The notes under the pieces are model-generated. The model had not been told where the DNA came from, searched no databases, and saw nothing but the letters and a program-made list of their open reading frames with translations. A stretch of DNA of 64,000 nt. Origin: Tanytarsus gracilentus (Eukaryota; Arthropoda; Insecta; Diptera; Chironomidae). The stretch is from NCBI GenBank assembly GCA_038502055.1, contig JAXRKN010000039.1:1612001-1676000 (forward strand), written 5' to 3'. How positions within the stretch are numbered: the first letter of the stretch is position 1; every line of letters begins with the position of its first letter. The position numbers and the translations under genes are program-made. Shown piece by piece: positions 47,272-59,833 of the stretch.

Positions 47272-50200
47272 CTAAATAATTTTATCGGAAATTTGTTGTC
47301 GAGCATCAAAGTTGTGTCTCTTAATCACATTCGTCACTTGTCGAGCCAATTGTGCTTTGTTACTATTTTTAGCAGATGGAATCAAGGGCAGTGGTTGTCT
47401 TGGTACATCTTGGACATTCATCCAAACGCTTGAATTTGGCGCTGCAACAGGTGCCGGACTCTCATTCGATTGCACATTATTAATGGAACTGAAAATGTTG
47501 GCAGTAATCGCTGCTGTTGATGGCTCGTGTTCAGCGAGTGTGGCTGGAAGAAGGTTTGTTGGCATATTGATTGTTGCTTGTCCTTTAACGAATTTTGCTT
47601 TTGATTGTATTGTGCCCATTGCACTCAACACCGGTAAACTTGTCGTCGTCTCGTTGGCAATCACTTTCGCAAAGAGATCCTTATACTTTCGACGATCAGA
47701 GTCGGTTAACAAAGTTCCCGCGCGATGAAAACTTATATAAATCTAGAGATGTAAAAACGATAAAGAAAAATTTGCTAAAAAATTTAATTTCTCACCGCTT
47801 GTAAAAGTCCAACACTTTTCACTAAATATTCCCTCTGTGCCATCGAAGTTATTCTCTCCCGCTCGTCATGCTCCCCAATGTCATCGGGCTTGTAGTAATT
47901 TCTTTTGTTTTTCTTCAACTTTCTCTTTTTGATCGTATCTTCACCTCCCTCGCCTAAACTCTTCGAAAATCTAAATCCCTTCAAAATTGCCTGATTGTGT
48001 CGCAACTTTTCCTCGAGTTCTATTCGCTGTTGCTTAGCACATTCTTCTCTTCTTTTACTTGCGGCCGTTTCCGAATACACACTGAGCTGATTTTGTTGCA
48101 CGTAAAATTTCTGATAACGATCTTTGTCGTTTGGACATGGCATGATTCTTCGATAGCCACCCAAGTGTGTGTCCTCCCATGCCACTTGTTGAGCCCAATT
48201 GTGATTTTTATCGAGATAAACGTCCGACTCGGAATCTTCTTCGTCTTTATTGATTGCACTTCGAGCCTCTTTGGAGTCTTTAATTCGTTGAAGGAGACGA
48301 TCGCGAATTCGCTTGCGATCTTCCTCGAGGACCTTTAATAATTAAAAAAATGAATTTTTTGATATTTTAAAAAAATGTTTAAATTTTACTTTTTTCTTAA
48401 TGTCCTGTGTAAGATTTAATATCACATATGTATCACGTATCAGTGCTTCCTTCACCTCCTTATCAACTTGCTCGTTCGTATGAAAGCTCGGCGAGTGATT
48501 TACCTCAAGGACGTAAGGTCTCATTTTCGAGTCAATGAGAATGTCCATTCCGAGGAGCTCAAAGCACGCTTGAATCATGTCGTGAGAGGGAAAACTCGCA
48601 TTGTAATTGTGCTTCAACATTGGCAGCGCACTTAAAACTGTCTTAATCATGACATCATCAATATTCGCCCATAATTCTGAAACATCATAACCTTCATGTG
48701 CCAGTATCCTATTTAAGGTAGAAATTTTTCTTTTCGTGCCAACTTCATCGTCGGTTGAGTACATTCGACTGTGCTTATTTACAGAGTAATTCGTTAAATG
48801 CATGAACATGTTTCCGGTATTATAGTCGGATGGCTCGCGATATTTCGATGTTGCAAATCTAAATTTAAACAAATTGGAATTATTTTAATCCGATTTATCC
48901 GAAAAGGAAATGTAATAATGTAATTTGTGGTCGGGTGCAAGGGATGGAATTATTTTTTTAATTACCTAGCCAGTCCTTCATTGTACACAAAAATTCTCAA
49001 CGGATCTAAAGAAGTCACGAGACAATAAACTCTCAGATCAAACTTAAATCCATCAATCAGCAGCGGTTTATTGAGATAAACTTGACAAATCATTCGCTCA
49101 TTAATTTTAACCTCTTTAAGATTTTTCGTTAGCCAAATTCCTCGACCTTGCGATCCTTGATCGGGCTTGATGATAAAAGTCTTGTTCTTATGCTGCCGGC
49201 TATATTGAATTGCGTCACCAAGGCTGTTGGAGAGTTTTGATTAATTAAATCTCGATAACATTTTCATTGATTGCATTAAAGTAAGCATTTTAGGTTAAGT
49301 GGAAGTGCTCACTTTCAAGCCTTTTCACCAAACGTTAATTACAAATTAAGAAAAAATTGGAGCAATCAACTTACTCAGCAGGAAAGCACCATGACTTTGG
49401 AAAAATATTATATTCGTTTGGAAAAATCTTTAACATGCGATTAAGATTTCGAGCGAGTAAATCTTTTCGGCAAATCTCAAACATTCCCGGGAAGTGCTGG
49501 AAATAGTTTCAGAAAAAAATTATACTGATCGTTTAGATAAAATCATCTCACATTGATTTTTTGAAATCGTCTCATTTCTCTGCAAAAATCCACCCCAATA
49601 ATTGAGTCCGTCCAGCACAAATTCCACATATCCTGTTCCTGCTGCCTTTTTGATTTTTCGAGACGCAATTCATAATTAAATTCCGCAACATGCTTGCTCG
49701 GTATTTGAAAATTCGTCGGACGAACAATTTTATAGCCGAGAGATTTAGCAACTCTCGGAATGCAATCGTAATGGCAGTTAAACAACCAGACGCAAACAGG
49801 TATCCTATAAAAATAATGAATGGCATGGAATTTTGGTTGGAAATTTCAGAATATGCGTTATGTTTCAAGCACATTGGAAGTCAACAAAAAAATGTCGTTA
49901 AGGGTGCAATCACGTGCTCTATGGTGTTGTCTGTTATCGTAAATTTATTGATTTTAGTCGTCAGCATTTGAAAATTCAATAAAATTTATTCACATATGCG
50001 AGGATTGTGGGGTTGTGATGGAATTTTTGATACATTTAAAAAATCCTTTAAAAATATTAAGGAGTCAAAAAAATTTTCCAAACTGCAGTTAACTGTTGAA
50101 AAATTATTCCACAGACACACATAAAAATTCTATTTTAATCTACAAGCTGACAAGAACAGGAACGACGATATGGAGTAAAATTAATTTAATCCATTAATTT

Positions 50201-51192
50201 GTAAAAGTCATGCAATATTTCGCTCTACATACCAACATAAAAACAAACATGGTTAAAAGTTCTGTGATTGTGTATGAATGAATTGCGATATCCCGATTTT
50301 TCAAACGAAGCTTTTACAAAAAAAAGTGACAACAAAGTTTATTGAAAAAGTTTTGAAATTAAAAAAAAGGGATGAAAAAATTGGAAATTCAATAAAATTT
50401 TGTCATCCCTTGTCAAAAAGTTAAACGTGAACTACGCGAATGAAAGTTAACTCATAAAAGCATGCAGGGCCCTTACTTATTCTTTTTTCGCCTTCGAAAG
50501 TCCTGATGATGTTTCGAGTATGTATAATTGATTTGTCTGCAATCAAAAAGTAGAGAAATACACTCAGCTTAAGGAGAAAAGTAAAAGCTGGGCCAAGGTC
50601 TAATTGAACATCACTCATTAATCGCATATATGTATATGTACATTGTTATGTCGAGCAGTATTGCAACTGTTTTAATTCTGTAGACATAATTATCGGGCAT
50701 TTTGCAAAAATCACTCAAAACTATTCTAGAAACGCTCCTAATCAAAATTTTAAAAAATATTTTAACGATATTTTGCAAAACACCCTTCAAACTCACATTT
50801 GTCCTAAAAAAACTCTAAACAAAATAATAACGAAAAAATACTACGGCACAATTTTAATTTTTTTTGACACACAGAACTTGAAAAATCTCTTAAAATCGAA
50901 CTCACCTCGCTTGCGCTTGCCGTAACTCCCGAATTTCATTATTATTATTTTCACATTCTGGTTCACACAGCACCGTGAAAGCCTTTTTGTTTAACTTCAT
51001 CAGACCATTTTCGACTCGATTACTTATCGTCCAATTTTTGAAATTTTCACTCTTTGTCACGCTCACGTTATTTGTCTCGATGATTGAATTGGAAATTGAG
51101 TCGGAGACTTCTGACAAATTATCGAAATTTGCCATCGGCTCACTTTTCGCCACGAATGACGATGAAAAATTTCTTCCGTTGATAATCCTCAT
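47272..51192 (-). CDS. Tubulin polyglutamylase of the TTLL6/TTLL13 type
   Basis: TTLL6-type enzymes add glutamate side chains to tubulin tails of axonemes and stable microtubules, using ATP. Exons on the minus strand: 51192-50906, 50536-50477, 49804-49552, 49496-49375, 49223-48966, 48858-48390, 48332-47796, 47742-47272. Phases close and give 818 residues. The catalytic TTL core starts at IPVCVWLFNCHYDCIPRVAK. It continues with WNLCWTDS, FPGMFEICRKDLLARNLNRM, FIIKPDQGSQGRGIWLTK, DGFKFDLRVYCLVTS, FVYNEGLARFAT, MHLTNYSVNKHS, KRKISTLN, FELLGMDILIDSKMRPYVLE and VNHSPSF. These match the vertebrate TTLL6/13 core block by block, including the ATP-grasp residues. The basic helical tail (about residues 484-660, VLEEDRKRIRDRLLQRIKD) resembles the microtubule-binding region of the family. 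The first exon and the C-terminal Ala/Ser-rich 157 residues have no domain I know. Confidence 0.94.
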
Positions 51193-53367
51193 CGTAAATT
51201 ATATTGATTGGTTCAAACTCTATTAGCGGATCGAAAGAATTGGGATGTTATCGAATGTCTCATCACATAAAAATTTACCCAAAAAAAACGTTAAAATTTC
51301 AAAAGCTTTTTTAAATTTTCAATAATTTTTTTTTATCTAATCAAAGAGCTTAAGAAATTGCTTATATTTTTAATAGAAATTCACGTAATTTATTAAAATG
51401 ATAACACAACGAAATCATTGATTTTTTGATCAACCATAAAACAACACTGATGACTTATTTTTCCCTCAATATTGTTTTCTTCATTTTTATTTCACTGGTT
51501 ATCCCCGAAAAAAATATTTTGTGATCCACATAAGCTACATTGAAGTGGAGCAAATCAATCACACGGAAAAAAATATCCTACCATCGACTGAACTGCTTTC
51601 AAGCACTGCATAAATTTTGAACTATTTTTCCAGGAGAGAAAAAAAAACGTTTTTGGGAGCACGAGAAACAAAATTGTCGACCGACTTTAAAAATTGAAAA
51701 AAATTTGCTCCTAGCTTGCTTCGCTTACGGTTGTGAAGTGACTGAGATTGAATAAGAATTAATTTGAAAGTCCAAATGCATTATTCATGATAATTAAGTT
51801 GCGACACGGTGGATTTGAACTTAACTCCTTTTTGGAAATTATAATTTCAACCCCAAAAATCAGCACATAGTCCTTGATCCCAATTTCCATTTTTCTTCCA
51901 CACACACCATGCACACACGCAGAACCCCAACAGAAAACAAATAATTTTCCTTTCTATTTTTTTTCTATTCCGCGACTCGTCGAGGCAACCGCCAAACATT
52001 AACTGAATGCGAGCTTTAATATTCAGGCGCCAACATCAAAACTCGAAAAAATATTTCCATTGAATTCGCAAAAACGAGAACATCGCCAGGCATCGAGCAA
52101 AATCAGTTTTTGTGAATGAAACCATGAAAAGGGAAGAGGAATGGGTAAAGTGTCCTTAAGGAAATTTTTGGGTTTCTTTTTCGAAAAAATTCTAAAGATA
52201 TAAAATTTTTCAAAAAAAAAATCAAAGAATTTTAAAACAATTTAATTTTTTTAAATTCCAAAATTTCTTACAACATAATTCTTTTAATTCATTGCAAAAC
52301 AGGTGGAAAACAAACAAACAACGACAACATCAATTCCACAATCAACGCTGGTTCGATTTAATGCAAAAAAGGGGAAATCTTTTTATAACTCTCAAAAAAA
52401 TAAGCTAAAAATGAAAATTTTACACCCAAATTTCCCGTTTGAGTGATGAAAGTTTGAAAAGACAAAAATAGAAATATCGTGGAGAAAATATAACATAATA
52501 ATGGGTTTGAACTTTAAAAATGTTATAAAATATTTTTTACTACCAACTTCTCAATTTTATTTTCTAAATTCAAAAGGACGTGAAAAATCAACAAGTACTT
52601 TTCACGTATCATTATTTTTAACCATGTTGCGTGAAAAATTTCACCAAGTTTTTTTAATCGAAAATTTTTGTAAATGTCATTTTCTAAATGTCGCATAAAA
52701 TTTTAGAAGTGCGAAATATTTTTTCATAAGTTACATAACTGATGAATTTCGAATAAATTTTAACAGCAGAATTTCAACTTTAAGTGCCATCACCAATAGG
52801 ATTGACATGCTAAAAGTCGCATAACAAAGTTGCGACAAGTTTCCTCTTTCTTCCTCACAACCTTGCACATTTTATTCCCTCTTTCATAATTGTCGTGATT
52901 CAGTTTAACTTTCGCATAATTTTGCACAGTCTATCTCGTGAGAAACTTTTCAGGTGGAATATTTATTTAAAAATAGCATCGAGATCATGTCAGAAATGAG
53001 CTTACAAAAGTTTCATGAGTAAACGCGATTTAACGCTGCACAATAAAAATAAATTTACAAAAGGACTTTTTGCCTAACTTTGTTGGTGCGATATGAAAAG
53101 AAAAGTCATTTTGATTTTATGCGGCATTTTTTTTCAAGTTTTTAGGGGACTTAAAAGTTTTAACGAGAATACACTTGAAAAAAAAAGCGCATGATGAAAT
53201 TTTTTTTGGAAGGTTAAAACGTTTTGTGGCATGCGAAAGTGCCAAATTGGAAAATTGCTTATTCGTCTAGCCGAAAAATTTTTTGAATATAAATTTTTTA
53301 TTAATGCAGTGATGATTATGTCAAAAAGTGAACTCGATGAATTGAGCAATATTTTTCAGGGGTAAAA

Positions 53368-53475
53368 TTTTGAAGGGGTCAAGACACTTCAAATTAATTT
53401 TAAAACATTTTGAATCAACAAATATTTATTTTTATAGATTGAGCGAATAAAAAATGTCTCGAGTGTTCTTCTACC
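53368..53475. mobile_element. Foldback MITE-like element (AGGGGTGG family)
   Basis: AAGGGGTCAAGACACTTC at the left and TCGAGTGTTCTTCTACCT at the right are imperfect inverted copies around an AT-rich core. It is a diverged member. Confidence 0.5.
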
Positions 53476-54253
53476 TGATTAATATTTTTCGCTCAATACT
53501 TGTCAATATAGAAAATTATAACAAAGTGAATCATAAAAAATATTAATATTGATCTTTATTTACAATTTGCATAGTTTGTGTTTGAAATTGTTCGCTTTTC
53601 CTATCACAATCAGCAATTATTTTCATTTCTTTCCCATTATTCGATTCAGAGATTATCAATTTGTAAAAGTTTGTCGAATAATAAACCAGATTTTAATTAT
53701 TTGAAATTAATGGTTTTTGAAGCCAGATCCAGAATATAACGGAAACTTTTCTAATATATAAATAAATTAACGCTTTTAAATGTAATTAAATTTATGGAAA
53801 GGTGTACATAAATGTGCTTATATGTATTTAAGGAGTTCCCAGCCCTTGAAAATAAGTAAGCAGTTAATCGTTATCAGTTTTAAAATGTCTGGATTTTTAG
53901 AGAATAAATATTTTTTATGCCTAACGAAGATTTTAGAAATTTATATTTAAGATTAATAATAACTTTTTTAAATGTCATGAAAATTTTGTAATATTTTTTA
54001 AAGACAATTTTATTTCATTGTTTTTTAAATCGCAGTGAAACACATTTTCTCTGAGTGCAACTGACTCTCCTACGTCATTCATACAAAATATCTCTTTATA
54101 CATTTAAATGAATCTCGAAAACAGCTGAGCGAATGCGAGATTTTTAATATGAGTCATAGTTGTATGACCAAAGGGAATTAATACCATCAAGATAGTACAC
54201 TTTATATACTGAAATATATTATATGGTTACGTAATTTTAAAATTTAAAATTCA

Positions 54254-54410
54254 AGAATCGAACCCAAGAATTTAGGAATTTTAGAATTTTTTTATATTCC
54301 TTGGATATTTTATGATTTAAAGTTTTACCTGCATTTTTTCGAAATGTTCTTAAAGTTCTCTACCTGTTAAATAAGTTTTTTTATTATCATAAAACTTTGG
54401 GTTCGATTCT
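54254..54410. repeat. Perfect 14-bp inverted repeat, 157 bp overall
   Basis: AGAATCGAACCCAA at 54254-54267 is the exact reverse complement of TTGGGTTCGATTCT at 54397-54410. The interior is AT-rich. The T-arm-like word GGTTCGATTC has no supporting tRNA stems. Confidence 0.75.
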
Positions 54411-54867
54411 CTTTTATTTCTTACTCACACATACTTAAAAGCTTGACAGTATTCACTGTAATCGCTTTCTCACATGTTCATGAGCAGATGAGAGCGAATT
54501 TTATTTCAGTGTGAATTGACGGGTGAACAGAACAAGATCAAGATCGAGAGTTTAGAATTTTACTAAAATTTTACAAAGAAAAAAAGTGAACTTATCTGTT
54601 AATGCTAGCTTAAGTGTTAAGTTTTTTTGAGGGTCACCAATAACAAAAAATTAGATTTATTTAAATTAATTGACGGTAAGATTTTATTCTCTAAAAACCC
54701 AAAGAAAGTTTCAGCTTGAATATGAAATTATTCGCGATTAATTTCTAATTTCGTCACTTGCAGATAAAAATAAATTCTCATATAAAATACTCGCAACTAA
54801 TTATTGATTTAAAAAGAGCGTGAGAAATTTTTTCATTGTTACGAGACGCTTATCATCATCTAAAAAC

Positions 54868-55992
54868 ATGACTCCTGAATGGGCGAAAGTAGTGACGATG
54901 TTGACCCTAGGATTGGGATCAATGATCGTGGGTCTATTACCAGCGGCATTTACTCAATACAATCTAAGAAGAAACCCCATTCTGCTGACATTTTTATTGT
55001 GCTTCGGTGCTGGTATTTTAATGGCGACTTCATTGGTTCACATGCTACCGGAGGTGAGTTTTGAGAGAGCGTGAAAATAAAAATAAAAATTGACATTTAA
55101 TTACATAAAAATAAAACTAGTTATGTATAATTAATTGTCGACAATCTTATCAATTAAAATTAATCAAATCTTTCATCCCTAAATTTAGGTCAGCGAAGAT
55201 CTTGGTCACGGATACGCAGAAATTGTTTTCTGCATCGGTTTCATGCTCGTTTACCTCGCGGATGAACTTTTGCATTTTTGTTGCGGTGAAGCGATTCAAC
55301 ACTCGCATGGACTCAGTGACGAAGAACGTCAATTAATCGTTCCCGACATTCATCATCATCATCAATCACATGAACATCGATCATATGGAACGACAGAAGA
55401 CCCAAAACCAAGAGAGTCCTGTGAAGAACATCAACATCAGCATGACATCGAAGACGAGAGAATTAATGAGCGAATTTGTCATACGAACCACACTGAGCCA
55501 TGTGCGCAGACGTTAGCTGGAGTTATTGGCATGTTGACAGCTCTATCGGTGCATTCATTAATCGAAGGTTTGGCAATTGGAATTCAGGACTCGACAGCTG
55601 CTGTGATGATTTTATTTACTGCCGTCATTTCACATAAATTTGTGGTCGGATTCTGCTTGGGTGTTGAACTCTCGGTCAGTCCAGGTGCAAAATTTAAACA
55701 TCATTTCGCGGCGATTTTTGTGTTCTCAGCAGGAAGTGTGCTAGGCATTGGCATTGGCATGGGATTAGTGGATCTTAGTGCAGTCGTTGACTCAAAAGCT
55801 TTGCCAATATTACAAGGAATCGCTGGTGGCACGCTACTCTATGTGACAACGTGTGAAGTTTTGCCACGCGAAAAGGCACGATGGCATCAGTCTCAAGTCA
55901 ATCGAGCGGCTGGCTTAGTTCAACTCCTCGCATTCATCATAGGATTTACAGTTATGACGCTTTTGAGTATTTATATACAAGAAAATGCTTAA
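54868..55992 (+). CDS. ZIP (SLC39) zinc/iron transporter
   Basis: ZIP proteins bring zinc or related divalent metals into the cytosol from outside the cell or from vesicles. Exons 54868-55053 and 55189-55992 join in phase 0 and give 329 residues with about eight hydrophobic segments. The start is the ATG of MTPEWAKVV. Upstream the frame has no earlier ATG. TM2-TM3 carry FGAGILMATSLVHMLPE, and TM3 continues ADELLHFCCGEA. The cytosolic loop is His-rich (DIHHHHQSHEHRS, EEHQHQHDIED), the usual metal-binding loop. TM4 has the signature HSLIEGLAIGIQ and TM5 HKFVVGFCLGVELS, with the metal-coordinating His and Glu. This places it in the ZIP1-3 subfamily. The two exons are separated by a 135-base intron. 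AATAAA sits near 56072. Confidence 0.94.
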
Positions 55993-56148
55993 AGTTTAAG
56001 AGGAAATTTTTGCTAAAAATTAAAAAAATTTTGTACCAAAAAATTGAAGAAAATAAAAGTGACGATGAAATAAATTCCAGCAAGCTTTGATTTTTTTCTA
56101 ATTTTTAATCGTTTTCTTAAAAATCATTTTAAAATTTCAACTTTAACC

Positions 56149-56481
56149 ATGCGATACCTCTTGAAAATTCCAAAAATGTTCCCTCGAGCTTTTTCGAGTG
56201 CCTCAAAAAGTGAATTCGAACGTGTTCCGATATTTTCAACTGAACAACTCGAGAACAATAAACAAAACTTTGGCCTCGAAGAGCTCAAGAAAAAGCAACT
56301 GCATTATCAACAGGACGATGGTCTTCCAATTTTCCTCAAAGGTGGACAAAGCGATCGAGCTTTGTTTTATTTCACCATCGGACTCGCCGCATTCGGTCTC
56401 ACAAATGTTGTCGCTTACATTTATCAAAGCGCTTTCCCGAAACAAAATACTGCACGACAAATGGAAATTACTGAAGTTTAA
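56149..56481 (+). CDS. COX7A: COX7A-like cytochrome c oxidase subunit
   Basis: COX7A is a small single-span subunit of mitochondrial complex IV. This unspliced 110-residue frame has a basic, serine-rich N-terminus suited to mitochondrial import (MFPRAFSSASKS from residue 10). The family core follows: LKKKQLHYQQDDGLPIFLKG, then GGQSDRALFYFTIGLAAFG and a membrane span ending YIYQSAFPKQN. LPxxLKGG and the Pro-Lys after the span are characteristic. It is slightly long at both ends. Translation may start at the first ATG or at the tenth codon. AATAAA lies about 50 bases past the stop. The next gene converges on it with 127 bases between stops. Confidence 0.85.
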   Translation: MRYLLKIPKMFPRAFSSASKSEFERVPIFSTEQLENNKQNFGLEELKKKQLHYQQDDGLPIFLKGGQSDRALFYFTIGLAAFGLTNVVAYIYQSAFPKQNTARQMEITEV

Positions 56482-56608
56482 AAAAAATTATTTATTAAAA
56501 TTCAAAATTGAGATGTTTAGCATAAAATGAAATAAATTAATGAGAAATAATTTAATTTGTTTTTTTGCCTATTTAAAAAAACTGAAATTATAAAAATAGA
56601 ATTAAATC

Positions 56609-58054
56609 TTAATTTTCATCAAATTTTAACTCTCTAGCAATTCTATTAATTTCATTATCGAGTGACTTGTCGTGTATCACACACATGAAATGTTGCTTAG
56701 ATGAGCAGTCTTGACCCGTGTATCCATAGCTGAATGTCGATGGATTGTATGACAATCGCAAGCATCTTCCGCTCCCTAAAATCTCAGGAAAGTTTGCGGT
56801 TAAAGTTTCATTCTTTTTTGAATTGTTTAAAACTTTTGCGGGAATTTTTGTTGTTGAAGAGCTTGTTGATGTTTTATTGGGTGCCGTTAATAAAGTGAGA
56901 TTTGCATTTGGGTTGACGGGCTTTGCTGAACCTGTCCATATGAACAATAAACCTGGATTTATTCCACCTAACCAGAAATCATGACCACGATGCTCTTGAT
57001 GACTTAAAATGCTCGCAACTGTATCTTGATACTTTTCTACCTTCTCAAATTCAGCCATAATTGCATTCAATGATTTACAACGTTTTGCAGCACTCTGCCA
57101 GTCGAGTCTTTCGTTAACTCCAAAATGATAACAATCCTGATTAATTTTCGTGAAGTTCTTTGGACATGGATCGGACTCAATTTTCTGCTTGTTTCCCTCC
57201 ATTAAGTAATAAACGAGCTGCTCAGTCCTTTTCAATCTTTTTTCCATGTAATCGACTCGATAAACTAATTTCTCTATGGCACCGAGCAGATATAAATCTG
57301 TCTCCGACACCTCACGTGGTGAATTGAATTGAAATTGTTGTCGTTGTTGAACTTGAAGCTTTAATGGCTCTTGAAAATTTGACGACATGACTTTTCCATC
57401 GGGTGAACGTCTCAAACCCGGCTCTAAATCGACCGCCTCGCCAATTCTCCGCGTTAGATAAGCTTCCGATGTTGGAATGTACTTGTGATGCTGTTGCTGA
57501 TTTTGTGGTCCGAAAAAATTTGGCGGTGGCACAGTTTGAATGATTCTCGCTTGACGATTACTTGTCGGTTCATTTCTGTAAGATATGAGTCATTAATTAC
57601 ATTCGTCATCGTAAACTCTGTTCGACAAACGAAAGTTACAAAATCAATTTCAATTGTGGATTTTCCCCGCGTGCGTGAAAGAGATTTTGAATAAATACAA
57701 AATAAAATTATGAGATCAAGGGAGCGTCATTGAGTCAACAAGAAGGATTTTTTTAATATTTTTTTAAAAATCCCAACCCTTGCATTTTATTTTCTGTTAT
57801 AGCTTTCAGCGTTTCATAATTTCACTTTCATTTTGCACACTTAAGAATTTCTTAAGAATTTTAAATGTAGGACGGTGCAGCACTCACTTATTGTTGATTG
57901 TCCACTCTTCAAGCAGTGAACTCCAAATACCTTCTGTCGATTCATGTGCACGCAACTGCTTAGAAACATTATTTTGGTCGTTTGGAATGAAGCCTAAACT
58001 CAGTGATACCGAGATCAGAAGAATCCCGATGGAATAGAAAATTTTGACACTCAT
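56609..58054 (-). CDS. Secreted C-type lectin-domain protein
   Basis: Exons on the minus strand: 58054-57888 and 57575-56609, joined in phase 2, 377 residues. Exon 1 encodes a signal peptide (IFYSIGILLISVSLSLG). A Gln-rich linker and a short coiled coil (DLYLLGAIEKLVYRVDYMEK) precede a C-type lectin domain from CPKNFTKINQDCYHFG to CSSKQHFMCVI. The domain includes the WLGG motif (DFWLGGINPG) and the expected cysteines (CP, DCYHF, CLRLSY, DCS, MCVI). A Ser/Thr/Asn-rich insert (about 40 residues) with several N-glycosylation sites interrupts the second half. The Ca-dependent sugar-binding triplets EPN or QPD are not visible, so carbohydrate binding is doubtful. It could act as an extracellular adhesion or immune protein. 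Confidence 0.87.
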
Positions 58055-59833
58055 ATCCGCTTTCGTAATAAAATATTTTTAAAATAATCGTTTCGATCTT
58101 CAGCGCTCAACTGTCACCACACAAATGCCGAAGTTTCTCCGACAATTTTTGCGCATATTAACAATCCAGCCAGCTTCGAAATGAGTATAATTCGTGAAAA
58201 GAGCGACATAAGTGCGATCGCGAGACGCAAGTCTTGTTTACCAACTTTCTCTCTCGCTCGCTCCTTCAAAAAGATGATCATAAATGAAAGAAATTTTTGA
58301 GAGAGTGAGAGAGTCATTAAAAGTAAAACGTGACTTGTAAAATTAATTTAATTACGAACAATATGATTTTGCGATCTGCTTAAAAAATTCCAATTTTGCG
58401 TCTGAAAGATAAGCAATTATAAAAATTATTTTTTCATAACATAAAATCATCAATTTTACAGTTTTCACTTTATTTTTATTTCTTTGAAGAATATTGTAAA
58501 AAAATTAAAATATTCTTTACTTTTATTGGATATCTAGAGGGCAAGTAGATTTTTTATAAATCGAGGGTTAGGAAATTCTTAAATTATTTTTACAGAAGTA
58601 TTTTTGGGCAAACTAAACTTAGTAACTAGATTTAAAATTCAAACAACTTTCTATGAGATGAAAAGTAATTTTTATCAGGGGATGTTAACTTATTTTCATT
58701 TTTTGTGGTTTAATTTTTTTGTTAAATTTTGAAAAAGATTTTTCTAAGAATTACCAACCCTTGCACTGAATTAAAGAATTAACAAAAATATTTTTTTTTA
58801 TCTTCGAAATATATAACATTCAATAATCACAACTAAACATAAAATTCTCTAAAATTTCTTCATCATCTAACACTACAAAACATTCAACATATTATATCAT
58901 TTAATAATTGGAGATGTGTTTTAATGTGGATTTAATCAAATCTATTTTAGTTCAGGGATGCGGTAAAAAATTCTCTTTGTTATCGTTAATAATTTTTTTG
59001 TGTATATTGTAGTACCCTATAAATGTAAAATAACGATTTTAAAAATAATTCAAAGGATCACACCCTTGCGTTTTCATAATTTTTAATTTTTTTGCATTTA
59101 AAAATGCATATGTGAAAAATTTCTACTCTCATCATAAATAGATTGGATATAATTTGTTTGCAGCCACATAATTAGGCACATTAATTCAACATTTAACACT
59201 TTTCTCGTGTACTTTTACCATTTTACATTTTTTTGTATTTAAACTTCAACCGACTTTAATTTTGTTCCACGATATTTAAAATTTGTAAAAAGTTTTTGTT
59301 ATTCAAAATTTTTTTCAGAATTTTGTTATGAAAATTTTCAGATTATTTTAAATTTTATTTTTGTTTTTTAAAAAAGCAGAAAAAATTTCTTTGTCGATCG
59401 TCGCCATACTCAAAAATCTTTCAATCCTCAAAAATGTTTTTTCAAGCAATTTTATGAAATTTTTTTCATTTTTTAAAACACTTTTCCATCACAACTGTTA
59501 CACTTATAATTTTTCTCTTTGATTCAATTAATTTTCTTTATATAGCTCTCAATGTAAAACATTTATAAAAATATCTTCCGCGATAATTTAATTCACATGT
59601 TTTATTTTAACATTTCACAGCATTCAACATTTTTCACATCACATCAAACTTTTTCGTTATCATCATGTTGTACGTCAAAAAGAATTTTTCATGAAAATAT
59701 GCTTCAAATTTTTTTCATACTAAGACACTTATAAGTGTGTTATTTGAGTAAAAGTGTTTGATTGTTTTAAATTTTCTGAGTTGTTTCACTTAAACTTTAA
59801 AACTCGCACAATTAATTTTGACTATTATGTTCT
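58055..59833. other. Region between the lectin and RFX genes
   Basis: 1.8 kb, very AT-rich. It contains the lectin promoter side and probably a long RFX 3' UTR. Weak inverted ends CAGGGGATGTTAA (58677) and TTACCAACCCTTGC (58751) suggest another degenerate foldback. No gene supported. Confidence 0.45.

Larger units (their letters stand above)
51193..54867. other. Divergent intergenic region between TTLL and ZIP genes
   Basis: 3.7 kb, AT-rich. It contains a foldback element at 53368-53475 and a perfect 14-bp inverted repeat at 54254-54267 and 54397-54410. A CAG acceptor-like site near 54763 suggests a non-coding first exon for the ZIP gene around 54480-54600. No coding exon seen. Confidence 0.5.

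Noticed and set aside
54397..54412. GGTTCGATTC resembling a tRNA T-arm
   Set aside because: No matching acceptor, D or anticodon stems around it, and the T stem does not pair.
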